Positions 48,276-59,688 of a stretch of 64,000 nt of DNA are shown in pieces. The translations under genes and the position numbers were made by a program. Each line of letters starts with the position of its first letter. Within the stretch, counting starts at the first letter, position 1. Source of the DNA: Dryas octopetala (taxonomy: Eukaryota > Streptophyta > Magnoliopsida > Rosales > Rosaceae); assembly GCA_963921425.1 (NCBI GenBank), contig OY992835.1, forward strand, positions 1,302,001-1,366,000, written 5' to 3'. The notes beneath the pieces are model-generated. The model worked only from the letters and a program-made list of their open reading frames with translations. It searched no databases and was not told where the DNA came from.

Positions 48276-48656
48276 CTAGGGTTATCTTTTTTGAGTTCTG
48301 AATCGAGAGCGTGAATGTGTGATTCACTGATTTGTGTTTGTGTTTTAGACTTTTAGTGATTTTCTTTTTTTTTTTCTTTTTTTTTTGACCAAAGTTATTT
48401 TCTGTTTTAGTTTGAAATTTCTAATTGTTTAGAACTTTAGGGTATTAACTATTAAGTATTAACTAGTTTAATAAAAACCTTATACATCACTTACATATTT
48501 ATTTATTTAGTTATTTAACTTATTTACATATGTTTTAAACTTTTAATTATTATGTGTTTTATAATTTATATAAAACATATATATAATTTATATAGATAAT
48601 TAGATATATATTGACCCTATAATAATCTTAATAGATTTCATATAAAAACTAATTAA

Positions 48657-48690
48657 AAATACCCTAAACCCTAAACCCTAAACCCTATAC
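48657..48690. repeat. Short interstitial telomere-like repeat
   Basis: Three perfect CCCTAAA units followed by degenerating CCCTATA units, continuing into about 400 bp of TATACC/ACTATA palindromic AT-rich sequence (48700-49080). Too short for a telomere; it lies in the hAT interior. Confidence 0.85.
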
Positions 48691-49365
48691 CCTATATGGC
48701 TATAGCCACTATACCATATACCATACCCTATACTCTATAGTCCTATACTCATATACCATATACCATATACCATATATATTAGTAATTTAGTATACTATAA
48801 TCCTATACTAGTATACCACTATACCCTATATCTTATGCAAGTATACTATATACCCTATAGTCTATACTAATATACTTCATAAGTCTACAGTCTATACCCT
48901 ATATAGCTATACAGCCTATACCATATATGGATATACCTTATAAGTTATAAGTTTATACTATATAACTATACAAAGTTTACAAACTATATAAAGGTTATAA
49001 ACTACATATATAACTATATACTATATAAATTATAAATTATAAATTATAAACTATAAACTATATACTAAGCAAATTAATGTAATAATATTACATATAAATA
49101 TATATATAACTAAAATTCGGTAATTGTTTCGGATTTTTCGGTATATATTTCGATTTTTTCGATAATAATCGATTCGATTGCTTTCGGTAATATTTTTCGG
49201 TAATCGGTCGGTTTACCAACTTTTTTCGGTTTTTACCAAAACCAAACCAACTTTTTCGGTATTTTTTCGATTTCGGATTTTCGATTTGTTAAAATCGATT
49301 TACCAAACCAAAAAATTTTGGTCGGTAATCGGTCGGTTCGGTAAATACCAAACTAATGGGCAGCC

Positions 49366-50040
49366 CTAGCTAGTACACACAAATGCCTCTACCATTTCAG
49401 GAGTCAATGAAGCCCTAAAAGGATCCACAATCCTCCAGCCTAGGCTAAATGCATTCTCACTAGAAACTGTTGAACTTGAGATTGCAAAGATATCCTTAGC
49501 AATTTTTGAAAGGATTGGATATTTGGATTGACTAAATTTCCACCAATCCAAGAGCTTGAAACTTTGGTTCAATGGGGACTCAAAAGGATCAGATAGGTAT
49601 TTATCCACTTCATTAGAAATCTCCATAAGTTGCTCCTCCTTCCTTTCTTGCATAAGCTCCCTTACTAATAAAGCTTGAGCATCATCACAATCAACTTCCT
49701 CTATGTCACCACCTTCTTGGATCCCAACACTAGTAGCACTAGCAGCCCCTCTATACTCCTTATACAATGCATGCAAGCATTTTTTGACCTTTCCACAAAT
49801 TTCCTCTATTTCACTAGGATTTGATCCTAGATTTCTAAAACTTATCTTAATCATTTGGAGCTTATATCTAGGGTCTAGTGCATTGACAACAAAAACAAGG
49901 TTGTTCATTTTATCAAAGCTCCCCCAATACTTGTCAAATTTCAACATCATTGAATCTGCCACACTTTGCAAGGTAGGATCTCTATAGTCCTTTTTCTTCT
50001 TCTCAATTTCAACTTGCACTAAGTTTGAAGGTGGTGTCAT
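49366..50040 (-). pseudogene. Open 224-codon piece of the older hAT transposase
   Basis: The longest intact part of the broken hAT gene, minus strand. It contains the LVFVVNALDPRYKLQMI block that precedes the linker, an acidic linker (GDIEEVDCDDAQ) and the HATC core (FKLLDWWKFSQSKYPILSKI, SSENAFSLG, FRASLTPEMVEAFVC). It ends where the young hAT has inserted. It cannot encode an active transposase alone. Confidence 0.85.
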
Positions 50041-50397
50041 AAAACTTCATAAGAACATGCACAAAGGATTGTGCCTTTTCCCAATCAGTTTCAGTAGAAG
50101 GCTCCACTATCTTCCTAAACTTCCCAACCCCCCCTAACTCTCTTGTCCTTCCTCACCTTCTCCTTCTCTTGAAAATAGCCAACAAAAGGTGCACTTTCCT
50201 CAGTCATCCAAATTAAACACCATCTTATACTTTAAAGCACTTTCAAGCATCTTATAAGTTGAATTCCACTTGTTGCTACATCCAAGGGCAATGTTGCCAT
50301 CTTATCCTTCTTTTGCAAGATGACAAATTCCCTAAACTTGTCAAACCTTGAAGGGGATGAGTGAAGATATTTCACACAATTACTAATTGACAGGACC

Positions 50398-53233
50398 GCC
50401 CCTGGATTCCACCCCGAAACTCGGAGAGGTCCTGTGGAATCCAAAATCAAGAAAAATCCTACCGAAAATTCGACAGAACCTCTACTGAAAATGAACTAAC
50501 CCAAAAATTTATAAACTTGTTAAAACACTTCTAAAAACATCAGCCGCCTCTACCACAACCAAAAATGTCTCAAACCCAACAAATACAAAATTAATCTTAA
50601 AATTTAAGTATGGCTATCAGAGCCACTACTTCTGTTACAATGAATTTTACATTAAGGTGTAAAGGAATTTTTCAAAATGAAAGTGACGCCTACAAGATCC
50701 GAGTAAAGAAAATGAATGTTAATGCCTCGACGTGAAAAGCTCGACCTCCACCAATGCTGCTACCTGAGGCGAAAAATTTAGACAAAAACAGGGAAATGGT
50801 GAGATAACTCAGTGAGTGGACAATTTTATGGAAGCGAAAACAAAGGTTAATTATCTTTTCAGAAATTCTTTAGAACCACATTTAACTCTAAGACCTCATG
50901 TCACTCTTTGAAATCCCCCAGTTTTAAAAACTATTTCTCAACTTTAAGATAGTTGTAAAACTAATGGAACTCAAGGAAAAGATAAATTAAAGCACACTTC
51001 TTAACATTCAACCATCTAAAATAAAAGAGTCATAAAAATAATAAAATCGAAAATTTTTATAAACTTGAAATGTTTTTTTTACTTAAATTCAAAATTAATA
51101 TTTTAGTAACTTTTGGAAATAACGATTAAATTCCACCGTGTTTATACTCTGAAAAACTTGGTCATACACCTGTACCGAATTCCTGCATCGCACAGGTAGG
51201 CAATATCCTGGCCATACACACACGCGGAGTAAAATCCATACATATGCAGTCAATCATGGTCATACATGCACGCAGAACTGCCCCCAAAGGACGAAGCATC
51301 CCGACACACGGCCCAAAGCCTATATGTGTGCAGTGATGGGTCCCGAAGACCTATCCAATCTAATAACCTGAAGAGTATTGCAAGAGGGTGTTTTGAAAAC
51401 CATCTTCCATAACCAAATCATAAAATCATTTACTCACCGAAAGAAAATATTATTGAAACCTTCCTACAAACCTTAAATCAATACGCCAAAGTATATTATT
51501 TCAAATAAATTTAATATACATGCATAAAACAATCATTTCAACAATACCCAAAATATTTAATAAACCAAGTAAATGAAGTAATAAACTAGATTCCTTCCCA
51601 AATTCCAATAACTCAGAAAAATCAACATGTAAATCTAGGTTTCAAAGCTTATTTATGAAAATATTTGAAATCCGAATCCAACACCATCTATCAAATTTCA
51701 AATCGAATTCAAGATAATAACATAGTTTCATCAATGTAACTTTATAAATTCATTTGAAAATCAAAGTTTACTCACAAACTATGTTAGCTCAAAAACAACT
51801 TAATATAATCAAGAAATAAATCAAATAAGAATATATCTAAGAATCAAAAGAGAACGTTCATAAAACGAAGGTCCACTCACTAAGATAGCTCTAGCTTCGA
51901 TCCTCCGCTGGATCGTCTTGCCTATAACATAAACAATAAAATAAGAAATTAGTCTCAACTTCAGTACGTTAAATTTGTGTGTGTGTAAACGAACCTAACG
52001 TCCCACCTAATTTGCGTTCTTCACAACGGTTAGATAAATTGCTTTCTCTATAGCTATAACACTCTCAAACTTATTCCCAAAACCTGCCCGGCTCAATCTA
52101 GCATCACCCAAATATTCAAAATTAGTCCTAAACTTAAAAGAAAACTGTTCGGGGCTTAATTCGATCAATATGTTCATCCTAGAGTAAGATCGGTATCAAT
52201 GACGTCTCAAATCTTAGTCCCAAAACCACTTCAATTTCTCCGACCACAAACCCCTAAACCAAAACCAATAATTCACTCAAATATCGCCCAAAATGATCCC
52301 ACAATCAAGAAATCACAATGGCGCTAATACCCACTGTGGTTGCCGCTCAAGGTAGCTGCCCCAAATTCAGAATTTAGCCAAAATTGTCAAAATTCCTCAA
52401 ACCCAAAAAAACCCTTCAATCTTAAGCAACAAATGGGGTCCATAGAGATGGAATTTGTTAGGAAAAACATCCTGAGTAACTTCCGAATCTAACAACCCAA
52501 GAGAACCCGAAATGATAACAACATTCTCAAATTTCTAGTCTTAGATTTCAAGGTTTTAAACTACCAAACCAACGGAATATGAAAGCCCAAAAGAAGAAGA
52601 ATAAAACCCACCTAATATGGAGGTGATTGGTGCCGGAAATCTGGTCAAAAAGTGGGAGAGAAGCCGACGGTCAGTTGGAGGTTTTCCAAGCAGATGACGT
52701 GCGAAGGGGGCTGGGCTGGCTAGAGGAGGGGCCGAGGAAGGTGGTCGGCGTCGGGGGATGCTCGCCGGAGGTCGGGGTCGGCAAGGGTGGCTGTGGGGGG
52801 TGTGTGCGCGCGGAGGGAGGTGCGAGAGAGAGAGAGAGAGAGTGAGTGCGGGAGAGAGAAGGAGAGAAATGAAGAGAGAGAAAGAAAGAGTGAGGAAGAA
52901 AATGAAATCTGAAAATTAAAAAAAAAAAGTTTGGGCCTTTCTAGAAACACCCTACAATGTAAAAGTCTAAAATACCCTCTACTATAAACATGCATAACTC
53001 TTAATCCAAAACTCCGATGGAGGCACAGTTCGCGTCTACGAGTTCGTGGGTTCAACACTTATCCAACGAGACCAAATTCACAACCAAAAACCCAATAGAT
53101 TAAAAAGTCAAAATTGGGTCAACTAACCCTTTACTTTAAATCCTAAAATTCCCCTTAATGAAAATTTAAATAGAAACCCACAAATAACTCAAACTTAAAC
53201 TTCATAGGGTCACATTGGGGTCAAGTCATTACA
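50398..53233 (-). mobile_element. TG...CA long terminal element R2 (solo-LTR-like), 2.84 kb, in the old hAT gene
   Basis: Begins TGACAGGACCGCCCCTGG and ends TCAAGTCATTACA. ACTAAT flanks both ends (50392-50397 and 53234-53239), and removing it rejoins the hAT reading frame. The first 170 bp are closely similar to R3. Reverse-strand features look LTR-like: a TG start, T/A-rich U3, then a CT-rich leader and GC-rich block (52620-52880). No protein domain was found, so a solo LTR or a non-autonomous retroelement is the best guess. Confidence 0.75.
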
Positions 53234-54559
53234 ACTAATCCCCTCAATTGATCCCCCAAGCTCTTTCAATACATCCTTAACAATTAAATTAAGGATGTGA
53301 CAAGCACATCTCAAGTGCAAGAAATCCCCATCAAACAAAAGGGTTTTTAATGTCTTAAGCCTATTTTTCATGTAATCAACTACCTCATCATTTGTAGAAG
53401 CATTATCTACTGTAATTGTAAAGACTTTGTTTATCCCCTAATTGTTCAAGCACACTTCTAAGGTCTTTCCTATGTTATCACCCTTGTGGGATGTGATTTT
53501 GGTGAAATTGATGATCCTTAATTTTATGCAACTTCCAATCATTGTCCAATAAATGGGCAGTGACTATCATGTAATTAATATTCTGAATCAAGGTCCAAGG
53601 ATCGGTTGTGATACTTACCCTAATATGACATATCACACTCATTAGTCTTCTCTGCTAAGAATAAATTCTTCACTCTAGCAACAATCTTCTTCTTATTTGG
53701 TATCTTAATTAATCTAGGTTGAAGCTCATTTACCAACCCAATAAAATTCTTGCCTTCAACAGTCCTAAAAGGTAATTCATCCTTGATAATGTACTAAACA
53801 CACTTTAAATCACACCTTTTTTTATTGAAAGCGTGTGGCACCAAATTACCACCCATTGTTTCTTGTGTCAAAACACTTTGACCTCTACCACCCTTTTCAT
53901 AGAGAAGAGATTTTTCACATTAATTTCCTCTCTAGGTGACCCCTAATTCCAGTTGCTCCAATTACCTTAGAATGAGCTGGCATCTCCTCTTTGCAATAAT
54001 TGCAAATAGAAATGTCTCTCTCAACCCCATTAACCATTTTTTTGGTTTTCTTGCAGTGATCCCACACAACAGATTTTGAGGCTTTCCTCTTCCCTCCCAC
54101 AACAATATTACTTGGTTTAGACTTTACTTGGTCATTTTGAGGTGGTGGTTGGGGTTGTGTTTAAGGTATTGTTTGAGGTTGTGTTTGGGGGTATGGTTGT
54201 CTAATTGTGGTATTTGGGCCACACTATATATGTACTATTTGATTGGCTAGAGCTAGACTTTATATCCATCGACTAGAAATACTCAAATTAAAGCTAATAC
54301 AGAAACAACACTACTACAAAATCATAAATAGATATCGGTCAATAGACAACGGTTCTTGTTTTGTCCGTTATCTTAATTTATCACACAACGTTTTTTTGTA
54401 AACCGTTATATGAAGTGATAATATGTCATGGTTTTTGTTCTTATTGTTTTCCTGATTTATTAAACACATTAGTTTTAGGCAAAACCATTGTGTTGTGTTG
54501 GTTGAGTTAAAAAAAATTTGGCAATTTTGCGGGTCTTTGTATTTTGGTAAAACACGCTA

Positions 54560-55690
54560 GAATTAATGAAAAGAGTTATCGCACCTTAACTCCCGTTTTG
54601 GTCAAAGCCCCTCTAACTTCTCCATCTCCTTCTTCATTGCTCTTTAACCCAAATTGTTCGATCTCCATCTTCTTAGCCCTCTAACTTAGACAAAAGTCCC
54701 TCGATCCCAAGCTCCCAGCCAAATCCCTCTCAGAGTCTCGCTAATTCCACCGTCTATCTGTCTCTCATTCTCACTTCTCAGTCTCTCTCTTTATTTGACA
54801 AAGTGCATCACCGCGTTAATGAAAAACATCTCGCGCCTGAAGTCTTTTTGGGTCAAAGCTCTGACTTCACCCACTTTCAGACACTCACAACACTCAGACT
54901 TTACCGATCTCCATCTCCATCCTCACAACACTCAGACTTCACCGATCGATCTTCTCCGACCTCATCGTGCATCTCCCGACGTTGTCCCTCGATCTTAGTC
55001 CTCATCTCTCCACTAACTCAGCCCATTCTTCATCGTCCATCTCTACCCTAATATCAACACGTACAAATCTACACAAATCGCCCAGACGACGGCTCCTACT
55101 TTCACTTGATCTGTCTCTTTTTCCTTTCTATCTCTCACTTTCGCTCTACTCTCACTCAGAAGACGACTTTGCTCCAAAACCTCGACAACCCTCAATTACG
55201 TCATTCGCTCGCAGAAAGACCAAGCTCAAGGTCCATTGCTCGACCGCCGCCTAAGTCCAAGCCCGGGCCCATCGACAAAGCCCTAGGAGGCCAAGCTCTG
55301 GGGTGGTCGCTTCGAGGAAGGCGTCACTGATGTCGTTGAGAGGTTCACGGAGTCCATCTCATGAGTTTTAATCTTTGAAGCTCATCACTTATTTGATTAG
55401 GGTTTTATTGTGTCTTTAAATTTTCTTGGTTTAGGATTTAGGGTTTTAATGATGGTTTTGATTTTGATAGAAAATTTAGGTTTTCATTTAAGGAATCTCC
55501 ATATCTCAATTTAATTTATGGGTTTGACTGATTTTCGCTTGTTTGCTGGTTCTGCTGTGGGTTTTAAACTTAACTGGAGTAGTCATGCTTATTGGAATCT
55601 TTACTTGTGTTTTTGTAGATAGTTGGGATGAATCCTGGTGAGCAGCAAAATATGTCTGGTGATTTTGAAGTTGAAGACGAACTTGTAAGG
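54560..55690 (+). pseudogene. Leader and unidentified exon material in the second CACTA
   Basis: TC/CA-rich, 5'-UTR-like sequence from 54600 to about 55330 holds two copies of CACTCAGACTTYACCGATC-like sequence (54890 and 54930). A short frame follows an AG at 55616-55619 (MNPGEQQNMSGDFEVEDEL, 55628-55687). I do not recognise a protein. It could be the 5' part of a captured gene or the element's own promoter region. Confidence 0.4.
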
Positions 55691-55938
55691 CATTTCGATG
55701 GGTGGTTGTAGTACGTTGTTCTTGGTGTGGCTTTATTTCTAAATTAGCAAAGACTGATATGTGTTTGGGCTTAACAGGTACTGCTGTTAATGAAATAGAG
55801 TATGAGGTCTTACAAGTAAATTTGTGCAAAAGTCAAGCACTACAATTGCTTCTCTCTTCTAAAAAAAAACAATTGCTTCTCTCAAGTTTTTGCGATGATG
55901 TTGAATTAGTGCATATCTGTTTTTATTTTATCTTGTAG

Positions 55939-56238
55939 GTACTAGTTATGACACTCTAGATTCTTCTGGATGCTCTAAGGAAGGCATTCTTGAGAATAGT
56001 AGCAGTATGCCTGATGATTATCGATGAGTGTCATCGGGCTACTGAAAACCATCCATATACAAAGATAATGAAGGTTAAATTTATTGTTGTATAATATTCT
56101 TCGTTTTCTTTGTTGTTATGCATTGTCCTTTATTTCTTTTATAACCAAGGGTCATCATGACAATTGTTGTCTGTTGAGGTGATGGAATTCTTTCACAAGT
56201 CTGATAACAAGCCAAAGATTTTCGAAATGATGGCATCA
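55939..56238 (+). pseudogene. Captured Dicer-like helicase exons (DCL3-like)
   Basis: Exon 55939-56073 (after TCTTGTAG, before GTTAAAT) reads VLVMTL, a TAG stop, ILLDALRKAFL, then LMIIDECHRAT and NHPYTKIMK. DECH is motif II of the Dicer-type DExD/H helicase, and the surrounding blocks match plant DCL proteins, closest in memory to DCL3. The next exon (56179 onward) continues MEFFHKSDNKPKIFEMMAS, the following DCL block, to about 56238 and then changes into ClpP5 sequence. The TAG stands where a glutamine is expected, so no Dicer protein can be made. Confidence 0.85.
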
Positions 56239-56627
56239 CGTTGTGGGGGAGTTGTTGATGATGACATGGCAAATATAATTTTTGCTCAACTTGTTTACCT
56301 TAATTCTATTGATCCTAAGAAGGTCTGTTAGGTGTTGTTTTTATACTATATTATATATTATTCTTGTTTCTGGTTTCAGTCTCTGTTTTTATGTCTATCT
56401 GTCACTCTCTGTCTCTTTGTCTCTCTGTCTCTCTCTCATGCATGCATGCGTCTTGCAATGATGTTTGGTAAGGTAAAGACCATTGTGCAATTAATTGATC
56501 AATCTTTGGCAGTTGTTGCTGATTACTTGACTAACTTGCTTTTTATCTGCTTAGGTATGGCTATCTTTGACACTATGAGACATATCCGACCTGATGTCTC
56601 CACTGTATGTGTTGGACTAGCAGCTAG
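56239..56627 (+). pseudogene. Captured plastid ClpP5 exons
   Basis: RCGGVVDDDMANIIFAQLV (56239-56322, before GTCTGTT) and [20 protein letters not shown] (56555-56627, after CTGCTTAG, before GTACATG) match consecutive regions of the nuclear-encoded chloroplast Clp protease subunit ClpP5. The exon between them (nucleotides for the DIVMYVNSPGGS region) is missing, and the catalytic serine exon following LAAS is absent. The first piece is fused in frame to Dicer-like sequence inside one exon. Confidence 0.87.
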
Positions 56628-57177
56628 GTACATGCCTTCTCTTCCCTTGTTACTATTAACGGGTCTTCCAAGTGTGTGTCTGTATATGTGTTTGGTGTTA
56701 ACTTACATAGATATAAGGTACCAGTGTTGGTAATGCAAATTTATTTGAAACATATCTTTTTTCCTGCCTCCTAGATACTTTTGACTTGATTTACTTAAAC
56801 TTTTGTTTTCTTTCCCTCTTTTTCTTATCTATGTGTGTGGGACAGCTGAAATTTCAATTCTTCATTGCGTTTTTCTCCCATTTTTTCATAAAATTTTTAG
56901 GGTGGTGTTTTCATTATTCGTGTGGCTGCATGAGATTGAGGCAAATTTAAGCTTGAAGTGTTACTTATTGCTATGTATTTAGAATCTGAAAGAGGTGTTT
57001 GTTGATGGCAATAATTCTTACTTTTTGTTAATGTTGGCATCCAAAACAATGTTTATCACCACTCACCATTAATTGATATATAATTGCTTTTCCATTAATT
57101 AATAGTTCTTATCTCATTTAATGAAACATCTTGCTGGCTAGTGTTACATATATAGACTAATGCTTTTGATGTGCTAG

Positions 57178-57327
57178 GCAGCTGGAAATTCTGAGATCTT
57201 AAAGCTTCGCAAGATGCTGGAAGATGAGGCACGCACATCAGAAAGAGAAACTTGAAGGAGACATATATAGCAACACTACACAGCCATGGGCAGTTATTGC
57301 AACTAAGTTTTGAAGCTGATGATCGAG
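57178..57327 (+). pseudogene. Captured exon, probably of a kinesin coiled coil (ARK/KIN-UC type)
   Basis: After GTGCTAG and before GTACGCT: AAGNSEILKLRKMLEDEA, then, after a frame change, KLEGDI, and in a further frame ATLHS and QLLQLSFEADDR. The LQLSFEAD block resembles the coiled coil just before the armadillo repeats of plant ARK kinesins. At least two frameshifts are present. The family assignment rests on memory and is tentative. Confidence 0.45.
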
Positions 57328-57625
57328 GTACGCTAGATGTAGAATTCATAATTAAGTATATTGTTGGGATTAGAAAACAATACTTCTTGATGTAGTTGAA
57401 ATAACTGAATTTTGGCTTGTTGAGAAAAAGATGGCTTTTCCCAGATGAAATGAAAATTGGATTCATGTAACACAAAATCTTTCAATCGTGTCCATGATCA
57501 AACTAATTACTAAATTGAAAAATTGACATATGTAAGATGCATTGCTAAGTTTGGGGGTTAAATTCCAACATGGCCAATCATAAAGCAACATGTTTAATGA
57601 TGTGGCGCCAGTTCCACGCCTCGTC

Positions 57626-58810
57626 TGTAACGCCCCAAACCTCGAGTCCATAAATACACTGAAACTTTGACCTTTAAACCTCTTTTCAAAGAATGAGCCA
57701 TGCACTTAACATAATAAATAAATATATTTGATAAATCATAGTGTGAGCCCAAAACATTTATGTAAAAGTCACTGTGTGAAATCGATTAAATCGAATTAAA
57801 ATGGGTCCCGTTGCATCGACGTGGTACGGTCCGACTTCAGTGATCGCTACTACCTGGGGAAACTTCATAAACAAAATTTTGAGAAAAACTCTCAGTAAGT
57901 GGACAAAATAAACTTCAAAACCTTTCATTTGAAAACCATTTTATAAAACTACTCATTTTCTTTGAAAACCCCCAATTTTTAAAAATACGTTTTGAACTGA
58001 TAAAAAGAATAACTAAAAATGTTTTTTTATCTAATAAAGTTTTTAGTAATAACGTTGGCCATATAAGTACCCATTTGACGGGCTCCACACTGGTACCGTT
58101 ACAAAACCGTCGCACCAAGTGAACCGTCTACATAACCTTCCACCCGCACCGTCGCAACGCCGTCATGCGAGTGGAATTACGGTGTCCCTTGTACCGTCGC
58201 AACGCCGTCATACAAGTGGACTTACGATGGCCCTTGTACCGTCGAATCGCCGTCGTACAATAAGCCAAGTGTGGTACGTACACGTAGATTGCCCTTCCAT
58301 CTGCACCGTCGCAACGCCGTCATGCGAGTGGAATTACGATGTCCCTTGTACCGTCGCAACGCCGTCATACAAGTGGACATACGGTGGCCCTTGTACCGTC
58401 GAATCGCCGTCGTACAATAAGCCAAAATGTCTTACGTGCACGTAGACTACCCTCAAAGGGCAAGGCATCCCGGCACACGGCCCAAAGCCTATGTGTGTGC
58501 CGTGATGGGTCCCAAAGACCTATTTAATAATCAGTGGGTACTTAGACTGCATTTAAATAATTTGTTTAAATATTTGATAACCCTTAGATCAAAAATGGCG
58601 AATAATTCAATCCATCTAAAATTATTTAATGCAAAACAGACTTTACTCAAATCATTGTTTCATCATTTAATTCAAAAATTTCAAAAGTAATATAAAAACC
58701 ATAAATCCCATAAGCTTTGCAAGCAAAAGAAAATCCACTCATCAAATCAATAGTAAAACATCATCAATCAAATGGTCAATCCCTAGCAATTCATATAGTG
58801 CACTAACAGC
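57626..58810. mobile_element. TG...CA long terminal element R4, 5' part
   Basis: Starts TGTAACGCCCCAAACCTCGA, and its first 150 bp match R1. It contains the 157-bp tandem duplication described below and the shared block CATCCCGGCACACGGCCCAA/TGTGTGTGCCGTGATGGGTC. The right end is not clear: similarity fades near 58800 and no ...TACA terminus is seen before R3. Probably truncated. Confidence 0.55.
58146..58445. repeat. 157-bp tandem duplication with 18-bp subrepeats
   Basis: Copies start at 58146 and 58303 (GCACCGTCGCAACGCCGTCA). Each contains four variants of CCGTCGCAACGCCGTCAT/CCGTCGAATCGCCGTCGT alternating with GTGGACTTACGATGG-type spacers. It sits in R4 where R3 carries a different tandem array. 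Confidence 0.85.
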
Positions 58811-59688
58811 ACGAAAACGTCATCCGAACAAGTTCTGGGGTTTGTCCATTCATGTCAACATGTCAAACACTGTATAACCTATTCGCTCCCCACAAGGTAT
58901 TCTCAATAAGAACCTTTCCAATTTAATTTAGGTAAATAAGAACAAGGTATTCTCAATATCTTCAAAGCTAGTTTGCTGAGTCTAGGCTTTTTGGGTATCA
59001 TTTTATGTTTAATTATTCTACACATGCATTAGTTTATGTTTTATACGAGATCTTTGATGAAATGTCAGAAAAAATGTTCTTTGGTGTGTTTACCAAAAAA
59101 AGTTTGTTTGAAAGAAAATATTACCACAGTTTGTTTGCTTCAAGAAACTTGGTTTTATAACAAATGGTTGTATTTCAAGTACAAATGGTCTTTTACATAC
59201 GAAATTAAAGTTAAAGAATCAAACTAATTTAAATTGATGTTGATGTGCACCGGTTGATAAGAAATTTAATTTGACAGGTACAATGCTACTTCAGTCTTTA
59301 TTTATTTAATTTTTTTGATTGAATTAGTCTTCATTTATTTGATGTTTTTCTTTCTTTTTGAGGATTATATGAATACTCACTTTGCAATTGGATCAGATCC
59401 TTTGCAAATGCTCATTCTTTATGATGGCTTGAACCAGACCCTTTGCAAATGCTCACTTTCATCTTTGTGATGAATTATTCTCTTCTATTTTTGGTTTGGT
59501 TATTTATATAGTTTTGTGTTTGCTATGTCAGCAGACTCAGCACCAAGGAATGCTCAGTCTTGATTACTGCCACCTAGTCTTTAGATTTGATTTCAACGAC
59601 TGAAAGGTACTTGAAGATTTTATTGATTGAATGTTTATAATAGCTCATCTAATCAATGATTTTCCTGTACTAAACAAACCTGACCCTT
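58811..59688. other. CACTA interior between two nested elements
   Basis: AT-rich sequence with no gene recognised. It may be the original interior of the CACTA or a decayed captured gene. GGATCAGATCCTTTGCAAAT and GAACCAGACCCTTTGCAAAT (about 59392 and 59430) form a short duplication. Confidence 0.5.

Larger units (their letters stand above)
43692..49368 (-). mobile_element. Complete hAT transposon nested in the older hAT gene, 5.68 kb
   Basis: Perfect 8-bp target duplication GCTAGTAC (43684-43691 and 49369-49376) and 13-bp inverted termini TAGGGCTGCCCAT...ATGGGCAGCCCTA. Subterminal regions are packed with TTTTCGGTAAT/ATCGGTCGG motifs on both sides. It carries an intact 686-codon transposase on the minus strand. 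The rest is filler: tandem AT-rich repeats (43960-44230), a captured homeobox exon, a GGCGAAGGCGAG minisatellite and AT-rich palindromic sequence. Intact ends, duplication and ORF suggest it is young and possibly still autonomous. Confidence 0.95.
43572..54269 (-). pseudogene. Old hAT transposase gene (RICESLEEPER/DAYSLEEPER type), broken by two insertions
   Basis: Minus-strand pieces, in coding order: 54269-53234, 50397-49369 and 43691-43572. Start ATG at 54267-54269 is inferred. BED zinc finger near 54100-53915 (VVWDHCKKTKKMVNGVERD, C-NY-C); middle region near 50390-50230 (NCVKYLHSSPSRFDKFREF); 224-residue open piece 50040-49366 ending in the HATC dimerisation region (ISSSTVSSENAFSLG, IVDPFRASLTPEMVEAFVC). 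The final 35 or so codons (NWLRADKFDFHKEPTDEELA) sit at 43691-43572 with a stop at 43572-43574. Removing each insertion and one duplication copy lets the reading continue across both joints. Independent stops and shifts (for example near 50290 and 54130-54240) show it was already decaying. Confidence 0.85.

Noticed and set aside
47875-48327. 150-residue Ser/Pro/Arg-rich minus ORF
   Set aside because: Derived entirely from the GGCGAAGGCGAG minisatellite.
48657-48690. Telomere or chromosome end
   Set aside because: Only three units, internal to a hAT transposon with sequence continuing on both sides.
58119-58445. 108-residue Cys/Arg-rich secreted-peptide-like ORF
   Set aside because: Comes from a tandem duplication within a repeat element; no signal peptide start and frame preserved by chance.
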